64,000 nt of DNA from contig JAAVDN010000019.1 of the NCBI GenBank assembly GCA_014801785.1, positions 41,292 to 105,291 on the forward strand. Direction: 5' to 3'. The notes under the pieces are model-generated. The model saw nothing but the letters and a program-made list of their open reading frames with translations. It was not told the origin of the DNA and did not search any database. This stretch comes from Bacteroides sp. (GTDB taxonomy: Bacteria > Bacteroidota > Bacteroidia > Bacteroidales > Muribaculaceae). A program made the translations under genes and the position numbers. Below, in pieces: positions 10,153 to 21,268 of the stretch; the stretch's first letter is position 1, and the number at the start of each line of letters is the position of its first letter.

Positions 10153-12276
10153 ATGGCAAAACACGACGAGCTTAAATATACCCGCAATATCGGCATTATG
10201 GCCCATATCGACGCGGGAAAAACCACAACCTCCGAGCGTATCCTCTTCTACACCGGCCTTACCCACAAGATCGGAGAGGTTCATGACGGCGCCGCCACCA
10301 TGGACTGGATGGAGCAGGAGCAGGAGCGTGGTATCACCATTACTTCCGCCGCCACAACCACTTTCTGGAACTATGACGGAGAGAAGTATAAGATCAACCT
10401 CATTGACACTCCGGGACACGTCGACTTTACTGTCGAGGTAGAGCGTTCGCTCCGTGTCCTTGACGGCGCAGTCGCTACTTTCTGTGCTGTAGGCGGTGTC
10501 GAGCCTCAGTCCGAGACCGTATGGCGTCAGGCTGACAAATATAATGTCCCCCGTATCGGCTATGTCAACAAGATGGACCGCTCCGGCGCCAACTTCCTTG
10601 AAGTTGTCCGTCAGGTGAAGGATGTCCTCGGTGCCAACCCCCTCCCCATTCAGCTTCCTATCGGCGCTGAGGAGACTTTCAAGGGTGTCATCGACCTCAT
10701 CACTATGAAGGCTCTCTTCTGGCATGACGAGACTATGGGCGCTGAATACTCCGTCGAAGAGATCCCCGCCAATCTTCGCGACGAGGCTGAGGAATATCGT
10801 GACAAAATGCTTGAGACTCTCGCCGAGCTTGACGAGGCTCTCATGGAAAAATATTTTGACGATCCCTCCACTATCACCGAGGATGAGATCCGCAAGGCTA
10901 TCCGTAAGGGTACCCTTTCCATGCAGATCAACCCCATGCTCTGCGGTTCCTCCTTTAAGAACAAGGGTGTCCAGACTCTTCTTGACGCCGTCTGCGCATA
11001 TCTTCCTTCTCCCGAGGACTCCGGTGCTGTCGAGGGAACCTATCCCGGCGATCCCGAGCAGATCGAGACCCGCGAACCCAACTCGGAGGCTCCTATGTGT
11101 GCCCTCGCGTTCAAGATCGCTACCGACCCCTATGTAGGTCGTCTCTGCTTCTTCCGCGTTTACTCCGGAGATATCGAGGCCGGCAGCTATGTGCTTAACT
11201 CCCGTTCCGGCAAGAAGGAGCGTATCTCGCGTCTTTTCCAGATGCACTCCAACAAGCAGAATCCGAAAGAGAAAATCGGTTGCGGCGACATCGGCGCCGG
11301 AGTCGGCTTCAAGGATATCCGCACCGGCGACACCCTCTGCGACGAGAACCATCCGATTGTTCTTGAGGCAATGGAGTTCCCCGATCCCGTTATCGGTATC
11401 GCCGTTGAGCCCAAGACTCAGAAGGACCTCGACAAGCTTGGTGTCGGCCTGCAGAAACTCGCTGAGGAGGACCCGACTTTCCGTGTCGAGACCAACGAGG
11501 AGACCGGTCAGACCGTCATCTCAGGTATGGGTGAGCTTCACCTCGACATCATCATCGACCGTCTGCGCCGCGAGTTCAAGGTAGAATGTAATCAGGGCCG
11601 TCCCCAGGTTACTTACAAGGAGGCAATCACCAAACCCGTCGAGCTTCGCGAGGTCTTCAAGAAGCAGACCGGTGGTCGCGGTAAGTTCGCAGACATCATC
11701 GTCCGCATCGAACCCGCTGACGAGGATTTCGACGGCAACCTCCAGTTTGTTGACGAAGTCAAGGGTGGTAACGTTCCTAAGGAATATATCCCCTCTGTAC
11801 AGAAGGGCTTCCAGACCGCAATGAAGAATGGTGTCCTCGCCGGTTATCCGGTAGAGCGCCTCAAAGTCACCCTCCTCGACGGATCTTTCCACCCCGTCGA
11901 CTCCGACCAGCTCTCCTTCGAGCTCTGCGCTATCCAGGCCTTTAAGAAAGGCTCCGAGAAGGCAGGTCCGGTTCTTATGGAGCCGATCATGCAGATCGAG
12001 GTAGTAACTCCGGAAGAGTCAATGGGTGACGTCATCGGCGACCTTAACAAGCGTCGCGGTCAGGTCGAGGGTATGGAGACAAGCCGTAGCGGTGCCCGTA
12101 TCGTCAAGGCTAAGGCTCCTCTGGCAGAGATGTTCGGCTATGTCACTGCCCTGCGCACCATCACCTCCGGACGTGCGACCAGCACCATGTCCTTCTCCCA
12201 TTACGCAGAGGTCAGCAACTCGATCGCGCGCAACGTGCTGACCGAGGTTCAAGGCCGTGTAGATTTGATCAAATAA
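10153..12276 (+). CDS. fusA: Elongation factor G
   Basis: [26 protein letters not shown]1 motif, 707 aa. Confidence 0.98.
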   Translation: MAKHDELKYTRNIGIMAHIDAGKTTTSERILFYTGLTHKIGEVHDGAATMDWMEQEQERGITITSAATTTFWNYDGEKYKINLIDTPGHVDFTVEVERSLRVLDGAVATFCAVGGVEPQSETVWRQADKYNVPRIGYVNKMDRSGANFLEVVRQVKDVLGANPLPIQLPIGAEETFKGVIDLITMKALFWHDETMGAEYSVEEIPANLRDEAEEYRDKMLETLAELDEALMEKYFDDPSTITEDEIRKAIRKGTLSMQINPMLCGSSFKNKGVQTLLDAVCAYLPSPEDSGAVEGTYPGDPEQIETREPNSEAPMCALAFKIATDPYVGRLCFFRVYSGDIEAGSYVLNSRSGKKERISRLFQMHSNKQNPKEKIGCGDIGAGVGFKDIRTGDTLCDENHPIVLEAMEFPDPVIGIAVEPKTQKDLDKLGVGLQKLAEEDPTFRVETNEETGQTVISGMGELHLDIIIDRLRREFKVECNQGRPQVTYKEAITKPVELREVFKKQTGGRGKFADIIVRIEPADEDFDGNLQFVDEVKGGNVPKEYIPSVQKGFQTAMKNGVLAGYPVERLKVTLLDGSFHPVDSDQLSFELCAIQAFKKGSEKAGPVLMEPIMQIEVVTPEESMGDVIGDLNKRRGQVEGMETSRSGARIVKAKAPLAEMFGYVTALRTITSGRATSTMSFSHYAEVSNSIARNVLTEVQGRVDLIK

Positions 12277-12291
12277 TACTTCCAACAGAAT

Positions 12292-12597
12292 ATGAGCCAG
12301 AAAATCAGAATCAAACTGAAAAGCTACGACCACAACCTCGTAGACAAATCGGCTGAGAAGATCGTCAAGACGGTTAAGAGCACCGGCGCCGTTGTCAGCG
12401 GACCTATCCCCCTGCCGACCCACAAGCGCATCTTCACTGTCAACCGTTCGACCTTCGTCAACAAGAAGTCCCGCGAGCAGTTCGAGCTGAGCTCCTATCA
12501 GCGTCTCATCGACATCTACAGCTCTACATCCAAGACTGTAGACGCACTGATGAAACTGGAGCTTCCCAGCGGCGTTGACGTAAGCATCAAGGTCTGA
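12292..12597 (+). CDS. rpsJ: 30S ribosomal protein S10
   Basis: [26 protein letters not shown]10 family. Confidence 0.98.
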   Translation: MSQKIRIKLKSYDHNLVDKSAEKIVKTVKSTGAVVSGPIPLPTHKRIFTVNRSTFVNKKSREQFELSSYQRLIDIYSSTSKTVDALMKLELPSGVDVSIKV

Positions 12598-12743
12598 TAA
12601 AAGACAAAAGATAAAGTTTCCCCGGCCGCTCCGCCGGCCGGGGACTCCCTTCCGGAGTCAGTTCCGGAGGAAAACAAAAATAAAAATTATCCGGTCTCTT
12701 CCTGCAAACAGAATAGGGGAGGACCGACAAGCAATAGTAAGAA

Positions 12744-13361
12744 ATGCCAGGATTATTAGGAAAGAAAATCGGAATGACATCCGTTTTCAGTGCCGACGGA
12801 AAGAATGTTCCGTGCACTGTTATCGAAGTAGGTCCTTGTGTTGTTACTCAGGTCAAGACCGTCGAGACCGACGGCTATGACGCCGTCCAGGTAGGCTTCC
12901 AGGAAAAGAAGGAGAAGCACACCAACAAACCCGAGGCGGGTCATTTCGCAAAGGCCGGAGTAGCTCCGCAGCGCCACTTGGCCGAGTTCAAATCTTTTGA
13001 GACCGCTCCCGCCCTTGGCGAGACACTGACGGTTGACCTCTTCCAGGAGGGTGGATTCGTCGATGTTGTCGGCACCTCGAAAGGTAAAGGATTCCAGGGC
13101 GTCGTCAAGCGTCATGGATTCGGCGGCGTGGGTCAGGCTACCCACGGTCAGCACAACCGTCTGCGCGCACCGGGTTCCATCGGCGCCTGCTCCTATCCCG
13201 CGAAAGTCTTCAAGGGAATGCGTATGGCAGGCCACATGGGCAACGAGCGTGTGACTGTCCAGAACCTGCAGGTCATCAAGGTCCTGCCGGAACACAATCT
13301 GTTAATGATCAAGGGTTCCATCCCCGGAGCCAAAGGTTCAATTGTTTTAGTTGAGAAATAA
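12744..13361 (+). CDS. rplC: 50S ribosomal protein L3
   Basis: [31 protein letters not shown]. Confidence 0.98.
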   Translation: MPGLLGKKIGMTSVFSADGKNVPCTVIEVGPCVVTQVKTVETDGYDAVQVGFQEKKEKHTNKPEAGHFAKAGVAPQRHLAEFKSFETAPALGETLTVDLFQEGGFVDVVGTSKGKGFQGVVKRHGFGGVGQATHGQHNRLRAPGSIGACSYPAKVFKGMRMAGHMGNERVTVQNLQVIKVLPEHNLLMIKGSIPGAKGSIVLVEK

Positions 13362-13993
13362 TGGAAGCAGCAGTTTATAACATCAAAGGTGAAGACACCG
13401 GCCGTAAGGTCGAGTTGAACGATGAGGTTTTCGGCCGCAACCTCGAGCAAGGCAATGCCGAGCACACTATCTATCTCGACGTAAAGCAGTATCTGGCTAA
13501 CCAGCGTCAGGGAACCCACAAGTCAAAGGAGCGCAGCGAGGTCTCCGGTTCGACCCGCAAGCTCGGCCGTCAGAAAGGCGGCGGCGGCGCCCGTCGCGGT
13601 GACATCAACTCCCCGCTTCTGCGTGGCGGCGGCACAGTTTTCGGACCCCGCCCCCGTGACTATCGCTCCAAACTCAACAAAAAGCAGAAAGCTCTGGCAC
13701 GTCGCATCGCTCTTACCTCCAAGAACGCCGACCAGCAGATCATCGTAGTCGAGAATTTCACTTTCGACGCTCCCAAGACGAAGAGCTACCTCCAGCTGGC
13801 CAAGAACTTCAAGCTCGACCAGAAGAAGGTTCTTCTCGTCCTTCCGGAAAGCGACCTGAACGTTCAGCTCTCTGTCCGCAACGTCCCCAACGCACTGTCG
13901 ATGCGCGCCATCGACCTGAACGCATACAGCGTTCTGAACAATGACGCCATCCTCCTGACCGAAGGAAGCGTTGAGGTCCTCAACCAGTTTTAA
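13361..13993 (+). CDS. rplD: 50S ribosomal protein L4
   Basis: L4 family; [32 protein letters not shown]; start overlaps the last base of rplC. Confidence 0.98.
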   Translation: MEAAVYNIKGEDTGRKVELNDEVFGRNLEQGNAEHTIYLDVKQYLANQRQGTHKSKERSEVSGSTRKLGRQKGGGGARRGDINSPLLRGGGTVFGPRPRDYRSKLNKKQKALARRIALTSKNADQQIIVVENFTFDAPKTKSYLQLAKNFKLDQKKVLLVLPESDLNVQLSVRNVPNALSMRAIDLNAYSVLNNDAILLTEGSVEVLNQF

Positions 13994-14012
13994 TCTTTAG
14001 GAGACAACAGAA

Positions 14013-14303
14013 ATGGATATTCAGATCAAACCTCTGGTGACCGAGAAGGCTACCAACTACAGCGAGAAGCAGAACTGCTACACCTTCCTCGTTTCTCCGG
14101 ACGCAAACAAATTCCAGATCAAGGACATCGTTGAGAAGCTCTACAATGTCCGCGTCGAGAAAGTGAACACTGCCCTCTATGCCGGCAAGCGCAAACAGCG
14201 CTATACCAAGTCAGGCATCATCCGCGGTCAGCGTCCTGCCTTCAAGAAGGCATACGTAACCGTCGCCGAGGGACAGACTATTGACTACTACAGCAATATT
14301 TGA
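14013..14303 (+). CDS. rplW: 50S ribosomal protein L23
   Basis: MDIQIKPLVTEKATNYSEKQNCYTFLVSPDANK. Confidence 0.97.
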   Translation: MDIQIKPLVTEKATNYSEKQNCYTFLVSPDANKFQIKDIVEKLYNVRVEKVNTALYAGKRKQRYTKSGIIRGQRPAFKKAYVTVAEGQTIDYYSNI

Positions 14304-14309
14304 TAAAAA

Positions 14310-15137
14310 ATGGCAGTAAGAAAATTCAAGCCCACCACCCCGGGCCAAAGACACAAAGTTATTGGTGTGTTCAAAGGAACAATCACTGCTACCACACCAG
14401 AAAAGTCTCTTACCGTCGGCAAGCGCTCCACGGGCGGACGTAACAGCTCCGGCCAGCTGAGCACCCGCTATCGCGGCGGCGGCCACAAGAGAAAATTGCG
14501 TCTTATCGATTTCAAGAGAAACTACGACGGTGTCGAGGCTGTTGTCAAGAGCATCGAGTATGATCCCAACCGCTCCGCCCGTATCGCGCTTCTCTACTAT
14601 GTTGACGGCTCAAAAGCCTATATCATCGCTCCCAACGGCCTTGAGGTCGGTCAGAGAGTGATCAGCGGTGAGGATGTTGCTCCGGAAGTAGGCAATGCCC
14701 TCCCCCTGGCTAAGATACCCGTCGGTACCCTTATCCATTGTATTGAACTCAAGCCCGGCCAGGGCGCCTCTATGGCTCGCTCTGCCGGTACCTTCGCTCA
14801 GCTGACCAGCCGCGAGGGTGACTACGCGATTATCAAATTGCCTTCAGGCGAGACCCGCAAGGTCCTTCTCTCCTGCCGCGCCACCATCGGCGTTGTCGGC
14901 AACTCCGACCACGCTCTGGAATCCAGCGGTAAGGCAGGACGCAGCCGCTGGCTCGGACGCCGCCCCCACAACCGTGGTGTCGTCATGAACCCGGTTGACC
15001 ACCCGATGGGTGGTGGTGAGGGACGTCAGTCCGGCGGACACCCGCGTTCCCGCACAGGTCTTTACGCCAAGGGCCTCAAGACCCGCTCGCCGAAGAAGCA
15101 TTCTTCGAAGTATATCATCGAGAGAAGAAAGAAGTAA
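14310..15137 (+). CDS. rplB: 50S ribosomal protein L2
   Basis: [28 protein letters not shown]...[17 protein letters not shown]. Confidence 0.98.
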   Translation: MAVRKFKPTTPGQRHKVIGVFKGTITATTPEKSLTVGKRSTGGRNSSGQLSTRYRGGGHKRKLRLIDFKRNYDGVEAVVKSIEYDPNRSARIALLYYVDGSKAYIIAPNGLEVGQRVISGEDVAPEVGNALPLAKIPVGTLIHCIELKPGQGASMARSAGTFAQLTSREGDYAIIKLPSGETRKVLLSCRATIGVVGNSDHALESSGKAGRSRWLGRRPHNRGVVMNPVDHPMGGGEGRQSGGHPRSRTGLYAKGLKTRSPKKHSSKYIIERRKK

Positions 15138-15164
15138 TTTGAAATTTAGCAGTAGTTTAAGACT

Positions 15165-15434
15165 ATGAGTCGTTCGTTAAAAAAAGGACCCTTCATCAGC
15201 GTCAAACTTGAAAAGAAAGTTGCGGCCATGGAGGAAAGCGGCAAAAAGTCCGTCATCAAGACCTGGAGCCGCGCCTCGATGATTTCTCCGGACTTCGTCG
15301 GCCACACTTTCGCCGTCCACAACGGCAACAAGTTCATTCCCGTCTATGTAACTGAAAACATGGTCGGTCACAAGCTGGGAGAATTTGCGCCCACCCGCAC
15401 CTTCCGCGGCCACGGCGGCAACAAGAAGAAGTAA
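15165..15434 (+). CDS. rpsS: 30S ribosomal protein S19
   Basis: [19 protein letters not shown]. Confidence 0.98.
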   Translation: MSRSLKKGPFISVKLEKKVAAMEESGKKSVIKTWSRASMISPDFVGHTFAVHNGNKFIPVYVTENMVGHKLGEFAPTRTFRGHGGNKKK

Positions 15435-15476
15435 GCGGTCCTTCCAATCATCTATCAATAAATAAAGAACAATACA

Positions 15477-15881
15477 ATGGGTTTAAGAAAGAGAGAATCA
15501 GCCGACGCCATCAAAGAGGCGCGCAAGACTGAATACTTTGCAAAGCTCCGCAACGTTCCCACTTCGCCGCGCAAGATGCGCCTGGTCGTTGATATGGTGC
15601 GTGGTGTGGAAGTCTTCAAAGCCCTCGGCATACTCAAGTTTTCCAATAAGGAAGCATCCCGTCGCGTAGAGAAGCTGCTCCGCAGCGCCATCGCTAACTG
15701 GGAGGAGAAAAACGAGCGCAAGGCTCAGGCCGGCGAACTCTACGTCAAGACTATCTTCGTAGACTGCGCCCCCATGATCAAGCGTCTCCGTCCCGCGCCC
15801 CAGGGCCGCGGCTACCGGATCCGCAAGCGTTCGAACCACGTCACGGTTTTTGTAGACACTATCACCAATAATCAAGACTAA
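15477..15881 (+). CDS. rplV: 50S ribosomal protein L22
   Basis: [20 protein letters not shown]...[25 protein letters not shown]. Confidence 0.98.
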   Translation: MGLRKRESADAIKEARKTEYFAKLRNVPTSPRKMRLVVDMVRGVEVFKALGILKFSNKEASRRVEKLLRSAIANWEEKNERKAQAGELYVKTIFVDCAPMIKRLRPAPQGRGYRIRKRSNHVTVFVDTITNNQD

Positions 15882-15886
15882 GCAAG

Positions 15887-16636
15887 ATGGGACAGAAAGT
15901 TAATCCTATCGCCAACCGACTGGGCGTTATCCGCGGATGGGACTCCAACTGGTTTGGCGGAAAAAGATACGGCGAGACCCTTCTGGAGGATTCCAAGATC
16001 CGCAAGTATCTCCGCACTCGTCTTGCCAAGGCAAGCGTTTCGCGTATTATCATCGAGCGCACCCTCAAGATGGTGACCGTTACTATCTGCACCTCCCGCC
16101 CCGGTATGATCATCGGTAAGGGTGGTAAAGATGTTGACGCCCTCAAGGAAGAGCTCAAGAAGCTGACCGATAAGGAGGTTCAAATCAATATCTACGAGAT
16201 CCGTCGTCCGGAACTGGACGCCGAGATCGTCGCTTCCAATATCGCTCGCCAGATCGAAGGTAAGGTCGCTTACCGTCGCGCTATCAAGATGGCTATCGCC
16301 TCCACGATGCGCATGGGCGCTGAAGGAATCAAGGTTCAGGTTTCCGGTCGTCTCAACGGCGCCGAAATCGCACGCTCCGAGATGTTCAAGGAGGGTCGTA
16401 CTCCTCTTCATACTCTCCGCGCTGACATCGACTACGCTCTGGTAGAGGCTCTGACCAAGGTCGGTATCATCGGTGTCAAGGTCTGGATTTGCCGTGGTGA
16501 GATCTACGGAAAGAAGGAACTGACCCCCTCCTATGCCATCGGCGTCAAGGAACCCGCAGGGCGTCCCCAGGGCGGCGAGCGTCGCGAGCGTCGCGGCGGT
16601 TTCCGCAACAAAAAGAACAACAACCGTAAAGACTAA
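15887..16636 (+). CDS. rpsC: 30S ribosomal protein S3
   Basis: [23 protein letters not shown]...[15 protein letters not shown]-type KH domain. Confidence 0.98.
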   Translation: MGQKVNPIANRLGVIRGWDSNWFGGKRYGETLLEDSKIRKYLRTRLAKASVSRIIIERTLKMVTVTICTSRPGMIIGKGGKDVDALKEELKKLTDKEVQINIYEIRRPELDAEIVASNIARQIEGKVAYRRAIKMAIASTMRMGAEGIKVQVSGRLNGAEIARSEMFKEGRTPLHTLRADIDYALVEALTKVGIIGVKVWICRGEIYGKKELTPSYAIGVKEPAGRPQGGERRERRGGFRNKKNNNRKD

Positions 16637-16644
16637 GTTTCCCT

Positions 16645-17076
16645 ATGTTACAACCTAAGAAAACCAAATTCCGCCGTTCGCAGAAAGGCCGCATGAAAGG
16701 TGAGGCCCAGAGGGGAAACCAGCTCGCCTTCGGTTCGTTCGGCATCAAGACGCTTGAGTCCAAATGGATCACCGGCCGTCAGATCGAGGCCGCCCGTATC
16801 GCGGTAACACGTTACATGCAGCGTCAGGGTCAGATCTGGATCCGCATCTTCCCCGATAAGCCTATCACTAAGAAGCCTGCCGAGGTGCGAATGGGTAAAG
16901 GTAAAGGTAATCCGGAAGGATTCGTTGCGCCTGTAACACCGGGACGCATCCTTATCGAGGTCGAGGGCGTCAGCTACGACATCGCCAAGGAGGCACTCCG
17001 TCTGGCCGCTCAGAAGCTCCCGGTCATCACCAAGTTTGTGGTACGCCGTGACTATGATCCCTCCCAGAACGTCTGA
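16645..17076 (+). CDS. rplP: 50S ribosomal protein L16
   Basis: [35 protein letters not shown]. Confidence 0.98.
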   Translation: MLQPKKTKFRRSQKGRMKGEAQRGNQLAFGSFGIKTLESKWITGRQIEAARIAVTRYMQRQGQIWIRIFPDKPITKKPAEVRMGKGKGNPEGFVAPVTPGRILIEVEGVSYDIAKEALRLAAQKLPVITKFVVRRDYDPSQNV

Positions 17077-17138
17077 TTCGTATCGACAGATTTCTTAACG
17101 GCAAGCAATCGACATAAAGCTTGCAGAGCTAAATACAA

Positions 17139-17175
17139 GAGAGCCGCCGGTTTTATACCGGTGGCTCTCTTTCTG
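17139..17175 (+). terminator. Intrinsic terminator between rplP and rpmC
   Basis: GAGAGCCGCCGG ttttata CCGGTGGCTCTC (12-bp stem with one G-U) followed by TTTCTGTATT. Confidence 0.8.
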
Positions 17176-17202
17176 TATTAATATATTTTAGGAGCTGTTT
17201 AT

Positions 17203-17233
17203 TTGGCTGTTAGCCGAAAATTGTCTATCTTTG
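17203..17233 (+). promoter_or_regulatory. Bacteroidetes-type promoter upstream of rpmC
   Basis: TTTG ending at 17205 - N20 - TATCTTTG (17226-17233). Confidence 0.75.
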
Positions 17234-17348
17234 CAGAAAATCTGCGCCTTGACTCCTCGCAAGGGGAGGGGAGGTGTGGAATTTTATGCGGTCTGTTCCG
17301 TCCGGGACAGCCACTCCAAAGCGGACTTTTTTATATCCACAACATAAA

Positions 17349-17558
17349 ATGAAAAAGGAAGAAATCAAGGAATTAAGCATTCAGGAACTGCGTGCCCAGA
17401 TTGAGGTCGCAGAGAAGGCTTATCGTGAATTGAAAGTAGCGCACGCGATTACTCCCTCTGACAATCCCGCCAAGATCACTAAAGATCGCAAGGAGATTGC
17501 CCGACTGAAGACGATCCTGCGCCAGAAGGAAATAGCTCAGGCTGCTTCCGCGAAGTAA
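17349..17558 (+). CDS. rpmC: 50S ribosomal protein L29
   Basis: MKKEEIKELSIQELRAQIEVAEKAYRELKVAHAI; internal ATG of the tracked ORF. Confidence 0.95.
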   Translation: MKKEEIKELSIQELRAQIEVAEKAYRELKVAHAITPSDNPAKITKDRKEIARLKTILRQKEIAQAASAK

Positions 17559-17585
17559 TAATCCCCCGAAAAACGCTTAGAAAAA

Positions 17586-17846
17586 ATGGAAGAAAAGAGA
17601 CATTTGAGAAAAGAGAGAATCGGGGTTGTTTCGAGCAACAAGTGTGACAAGACGATCACAGTCGAAATCAAGTGGAAGGAGAAACACCCGATCTATGGCA
17701 AGTTCGTCAACAAGACGAAGAAGTATCACGCTCATGACGAGAACAACGAGTGCAGCGTGGGAGATACCGTCCGTCTCATGGAGACCCGTCCCCTGAGTAA
17801 AACCAAGAGATGGAGACTTGTTGAAATCATCGAAAAAGTTAAGTAA
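17586..17846 (+). CDS. rpsQ: 30S ribosomal protein S17
   Basis: [34 protein letters not shown]. Confidence 0.97.
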   Translation: MEEKRHLRKERIGVVSSNKCDKTITVEIKWKEKHPIYGKFVNKTKKYHAHDENNECSVGDTVRLMETRPLSKTKRWRLVEIIEKVK

Positions 17847-17848
17847 TT

Positions 17849-18214
17849 ATGATACAGAGTGAATCCCGTTTGACAGTTGCAGATAACAGCGGTGCTAAAG
17901 AAGCGCTCTGTATCCATGTCCTGGGCGGCACCGGCCGCCGCTATGCTTCGGTAGGCGATATCATTGTCGTCACTGTCAAGAGCGCAATCCCCTCTTCCGA
18001 TGTCAAGAAGGGCACAGTCTCCAAGGCTGTCGTCGTTCGTACAAAGAAAGAGATCCGTCGTCCCGACGGTAGCTATATCCGCTTCGACGATAACGCCTGC
18101 GTGCTTCTCAATAACGCCGGCGAAATCCGCGGAACCCGTATCTTCGGCCCCGTTGCGCGCGAACTGCGTAACACCAACATGAAGATCGTCTCGCTCGCAC
18201 CCGAAGTACTTTAA
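17849..18214 (+). CDS. rplN: 50S ribosomal protein L14
   Basis: [27 protein letters not shown]. Confidence 0.98.
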   Translation: MIQSESRLTVADNSGAKEALCIHVLGGTGRRYASVGDIIVVTVKSAIPSSDVKKGTVSKAVVVRTKKEIRRPDGSYIRFDDNACVLLNNAGEIRGTRIFGPVARELRNTNMKIVSLAPEVL

Positions 18215-18236
18215 CTTTTAAATCGACAAAACAGCA

Positions 18237-18557
18237 ATGGCTAAATTCCATATTAAAAAGGGCGATACGGTCTACGTCAATTCCGGCGACGACAAAGGAA
18301 AGACAGGACGCGTCCTTGAAATGCTTCCCAAAAAGGGACGCGCAATCGTGGAGGGCATCAATATCGTCTCCAAGAGCACCAAGCCGACCGCCAAGTATCC
18401 CAACGGCGGAATTGTCAAGATGGAGGCTCCGGTCGCCATCTCGAACCTCAATCCCCTCGACCCCAAGACCGGCAAGCCGACCCGTGTCGCCCGCCGCAAG
18501 AACGAGGCTGGAAAAACTATTCGTGTAGCAGTTAAATCAGGAGAAGAAATTAAGTAA
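18237..18557 (+). CDS. rplX: 50S ribosomal protein L24
   Basis: [39 protein letters not shown] motif. Confidence 0.97.
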   Translation: MAKFHIKKGDTVYVNSGDDKGKTGRVLEMLPKKGRAIVEGINIVSKSTKPTAKYPNGGIVKMEAPVAISNLNPLDPKTGKPTRVARRKNEAGKTIRVAVKSGEEIK

Positions 18558-19105
18558 TGAGCGCCACCACACTTTCCAACGATTACAAGGAGAGAATCAT
18601 GCCTGAACTCACCAAGGAGTTCAACTATACCTCTCCGATGCAGGTGCCCCGCCTGGAGAAGATTGTCATCAACCAGGGCCTCGGCGCCGCCACTCAGGAT
18701 AAGAAAATCATCGAGACTGCCCTCAACGAGCTGACCGCCATCACAGGTCAGAAAGCCGTTCCGACACTCTCCCGCAAGGATATCGCGGCCTTCAAGCTCC
18801 GTAAGAAAATGCCGATCGGCGCAATGGTCACCCTTCGCCGCGACAAAATGTATGAATTTCTGGAGCGTCTGATTCGTGTCGCCCTTCCCCGTATCCGCGA
18901 CTTCAAGGGTATCAACGCCAAACTCGACGGCCGTGGTAACTATACCCTCGGCATCAACGAGCAGATCATTTTCCCCGAGATCAATATTGACAACGTTCCG
19001 AAGCTCCAGGGCATGAACATCACCTTCGTTACCTCGGCTAACACCGATGAAGAAGGCTTCGCCCTCCTCAAGAAATTCGGTCTTCCCTTCAAACACGAAA
19101 ATTAA
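18557..19105 (+). CDS. rplE: 50S ribosomal protein L5
   Basis: L5 family, [29 protein letters not shown]. Confidence 0.98.
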   Translation: MSATTLSNDYKERIMPELTKEFNYTSPMQVPRLEKIVINQGLGAATQDKKIIETALNELTAITGQKAVPTLSRKDIAAFKLRKKMPIGAMVTLRRDKMYEFLERLIRVALPRIRDFKGINAKLDGRGNYTLGINEQIIFPEINIDNVPKLQGMNITFVTSANTDEEGFALLKKFGLPFKHEN

Positions 19106-19108
19106 GAC

Positions 19109-19411
19109 ATGGCTAAAGAATCAATGAAAGCCCGCGAGGTGAAGCGTCAGAGAATGGTTGCCAAATTCGCAGCCAAGAAGGCCGCCCTCAAGAAGGCCGC
19201 TCTTGCAGATGCCGAAGGCAATATCGACTACGAAGCGCTGACCAAGCTCCAGAAGCTTCCGAAGAACGCTTCCAAGGTTCGCCTCCACAACCGTTGCGAA
19301 ATAACCGGTCGTCCGAAAGGCTATATGCGTCAGTTCGGAATCAGCCGTATCCAGTTCCGCGAAATGGCTTCCGCAGGACTTATCCCCGGAGTCAAGAAGG
19401 CATCTTGGTAA
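19109..19411 (+). CDS. rpsN: 30S ribosomal protein S14 (zinc-free long form)
   Basis: 100 aa; [43 protein letters not shown]. Confidence 0.97.
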   Translation: MAKESMKAREVKRQRMVAKFAAKKAALKKAALADAEGNIDYEALTKLQKLPKNASKVRLHNRCEITGRPKGYMRQFGISRIQFREMASAGLIPGVKKASW

Positions 19412-19573
19412 AAATCTTCTCCGGCAAGTCCGGAAACAGAAGGATTTCCCCGTCTCCTTTGCCGCAAGGCATAGGAGGACAGACATAGAGGAGGAGCGTG
19501 GCGCCCGACGTCATGACTCCGCGCTGGCGAACCGCCGGGACGGGTTCCCGAGCAGGCGCGGGCCAATACAGAG

Positions 19574-19623
19574 AGGAAGATCTGAAACGAGTCTCCGTCA
19601 GGAGATACTCTTTCGGACCTTCC
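19574..19623 (+). promoter_or_regulatory. Long stem-loop in the rpsN-rpsH spacer
   Basis: GGAAG atc TGAAAcGAGTcTCC gtca GGAgatACTCtTTCG gac CTTCC nested complementarity. Confidence 0.5.
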
Positions 19624-19632
19624 CTATCCCGC

Positions 19633-19666
19633 GAAGCCGAATTTTTCACACGAAGAATTTGGCTTC
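19633..19666 (+). promoter_or_regulatory. Perfect 15-bp hairpin in the rpsN-rpsH spacer
   Basis: GAAGCCGAATTTTTC acac GAAGAATTTGGCTTC, all 15 positions pair (two G-U); not followed by a T-tract. Confidence 0.6.
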
Positions 19667-19806
19667 CGCCATATCCGAACCTCTCTTCAGAAATTGGTTT
19701 CCTAACGTAAGGGAACTAAAAGGGGAATAGAAAAACAACGAGAAAAAGCAATCAGAGATTATTAAATATTGTTCAGAAAATCTGAATCAATTTAACAACC
19801 AAAAAA

Positions 19807-20205
19807 ATGACTGATCCAATAGCAGATTATTTGACCAGACTCAGGAACGCGATCCGCGCCGGCCACCGTGTCGTGGAGGTTCCCTCGTCAAAGATGAAAA
19901 GAGAGATCACAAAGATCCTCTTCGACCAGGGCTACATCCTGAACTACAAGTTCATGGAAGGGGAGACCCCTTCGGGCACCATCAAGATCGCCCTCAAATA
20001 TGATCCGGTCGACAAAGTGAACGCCATCAAGAACCTTCACCGTGTTTCCCGTCCGGGTCTGCGTCAGTATGCAGGCTACAAGGATATGCCCCGCGTCCTC
20101 AACGGCCTGGGCATCGCCATCGTTTCCACCTCGAAGGGCGTAATGACCAACAAGGAGGCCAAGGATCTCAAGATCGGCGGCGAAGTATTATGTTTCGTAT
20201 ATTAA
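19807..20205 (+). CDS. rpsH: 30S ribosomal protein S8
   Basis: MTDPIADYLTRLRNAIRAGHRVVEVPSSKMKREI. Confidence 0.98.
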   Translation: MTDPIADYLTRLRNAIRAGHRVVEVPSSKMKREITKILFDQGYILNYKFMEGETPSGTIKIALKYDPVDKVNAIKNLHRVSRPGLRQYAGYKDMPRVLNGLGIAIVSTSKGVMTNKEAKDLKIGGEVLCFVY

Positions 20206-20223
20206 TCGCAGGAGGAAACAGAA

Positions 20224-20778
20224 ATGTCAAGAATAGGTAAAGCACCCATTGCTCTTCCCGCCGGCGTGACTGTAACCGTCGACGGAAACACTGTCAAGGT
20301 CAAAGGACCCAAAGGGGAACTTGTCCAGAAGATTCATCCCGATCTCACCGTTGAGGTAGAGGATGGCAAGCTTGAGGTAAAACGTCCCAGCGACGATCGC
20401 GAACACCGCGCTCAGCACGGTCTTTTCCGCGCACTTCTTCACAACATGGTCGTCGGTGTCTCCGAGGGCTATAAGAAGGAGATGGAGCTGGTCGGCGTCG
20501 GCTACCGCGCTTCCGCCTCCGGTCAGGTTCTCGAACTTTCCCTGGGCTACTCCCACGCCATCTTCATCAAGCTTCCCGCAGAAGTGAAGGTAGAGGCAAA
20601 GAGCGAGCGTAACAAAAACCCGCTCATCATCCTTGAGAGCTACGACAAGCAGCTCCTCGGCCAGGTCTGCGCCAAGATCCGTTCCCTGCGCAAACCGGAG
20701 CCCTACAAGGGTAAAGGTATCAAGTTTGTCGGCGAGATTATCCGTCGTAAGTCCGGCAAGTCTGCCAACGCCAAGTAA
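20224..20778 (+). CDS. rplF: 50S ribosomal protein L6
   Basis: MSRIGKAPIALPAGVTVTVDGNTVKVKGPKGEL. Confidence 0.98.
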   Translation: MSRIGKAPIALPAGVTVTVDGNTVKVKGPKGELVQKIHPDLTVEVEDGKLEVKRPSDDREHRAQHGLFRALLHNMVVGVSEGYKKEMELVGVGYRASASGQVLELSLGYSHAIFIKLPAEVKVEAKSERNKNPLIILESYDKQLLGQVCAKIRSLRKPEPYKGKGIKFVGEIIRRKSGKSANAK

Positions 20779-20918
20779 AACGGCCCCTAAGGCAAGAAAA
20801 GCAAACAACGGCCGGAGAGATACTCCGGCGCCTCCCGACCTCCGGGGCGAAGCGGCTGTCCGGGAAATGGACCGCAGGCCGAACCTAAAGGAGAGGGCAG
20901 GAATAATCAAAGGAAGCT

Positions 20919-21260
20919 ATGATTTCCAAAAAAGACAGAAGAAACAAAATCAAAACCCGCATCCGCGGCAAGATTTCCGGAACCGCTCAGCGTCCCCGCA
21001 TGACCGTATTCCGCAGCAACAAGGGTATCTACGTCCAGCTTATCGACGACCTGGCAGCCCGCACATTGACCTCCGCCTCCTCCAAAGGCATAGAAGCAAC
21101 CAACAAGGTCGACCAGGCTGCCAAAGTAGGCCAGCTCGTCGCAAAGAAGGCTTTGGAACAGGGTATCACCGAAGTGGTCTTCGACCGTAACGGTTATCTT
21201 TTCCACGGCAGAGTTAAATCCCTGGCAGACGCAGCCCGCGAAGCCGGTCTTAAATTTTAA
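20919..21260 (+). CDS. rplR: 50S ribosomal protein L18
   Basis: [27 protein letters not shown]. Confidence 0.97.
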   Translation: MISKKDRRNKIKTRIRGKISGTAQRPRMTVFRSNKGIYVQLIDDLAARTLTSASSKGIEATNKVDQAAKVGQLVAKKALEQGITEVVFDRNGYLFHGRVKSLADAAREAGLKF

Positions 21261-21268
21261 TCATCATC

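Noticed and set aside
9640-11352. 570-aa minus ORF overlapping rpsG and fusA
   Set aside because: Antisense shadow ORF caused by codon bias in a highly expressed gene; no recognisable domain.
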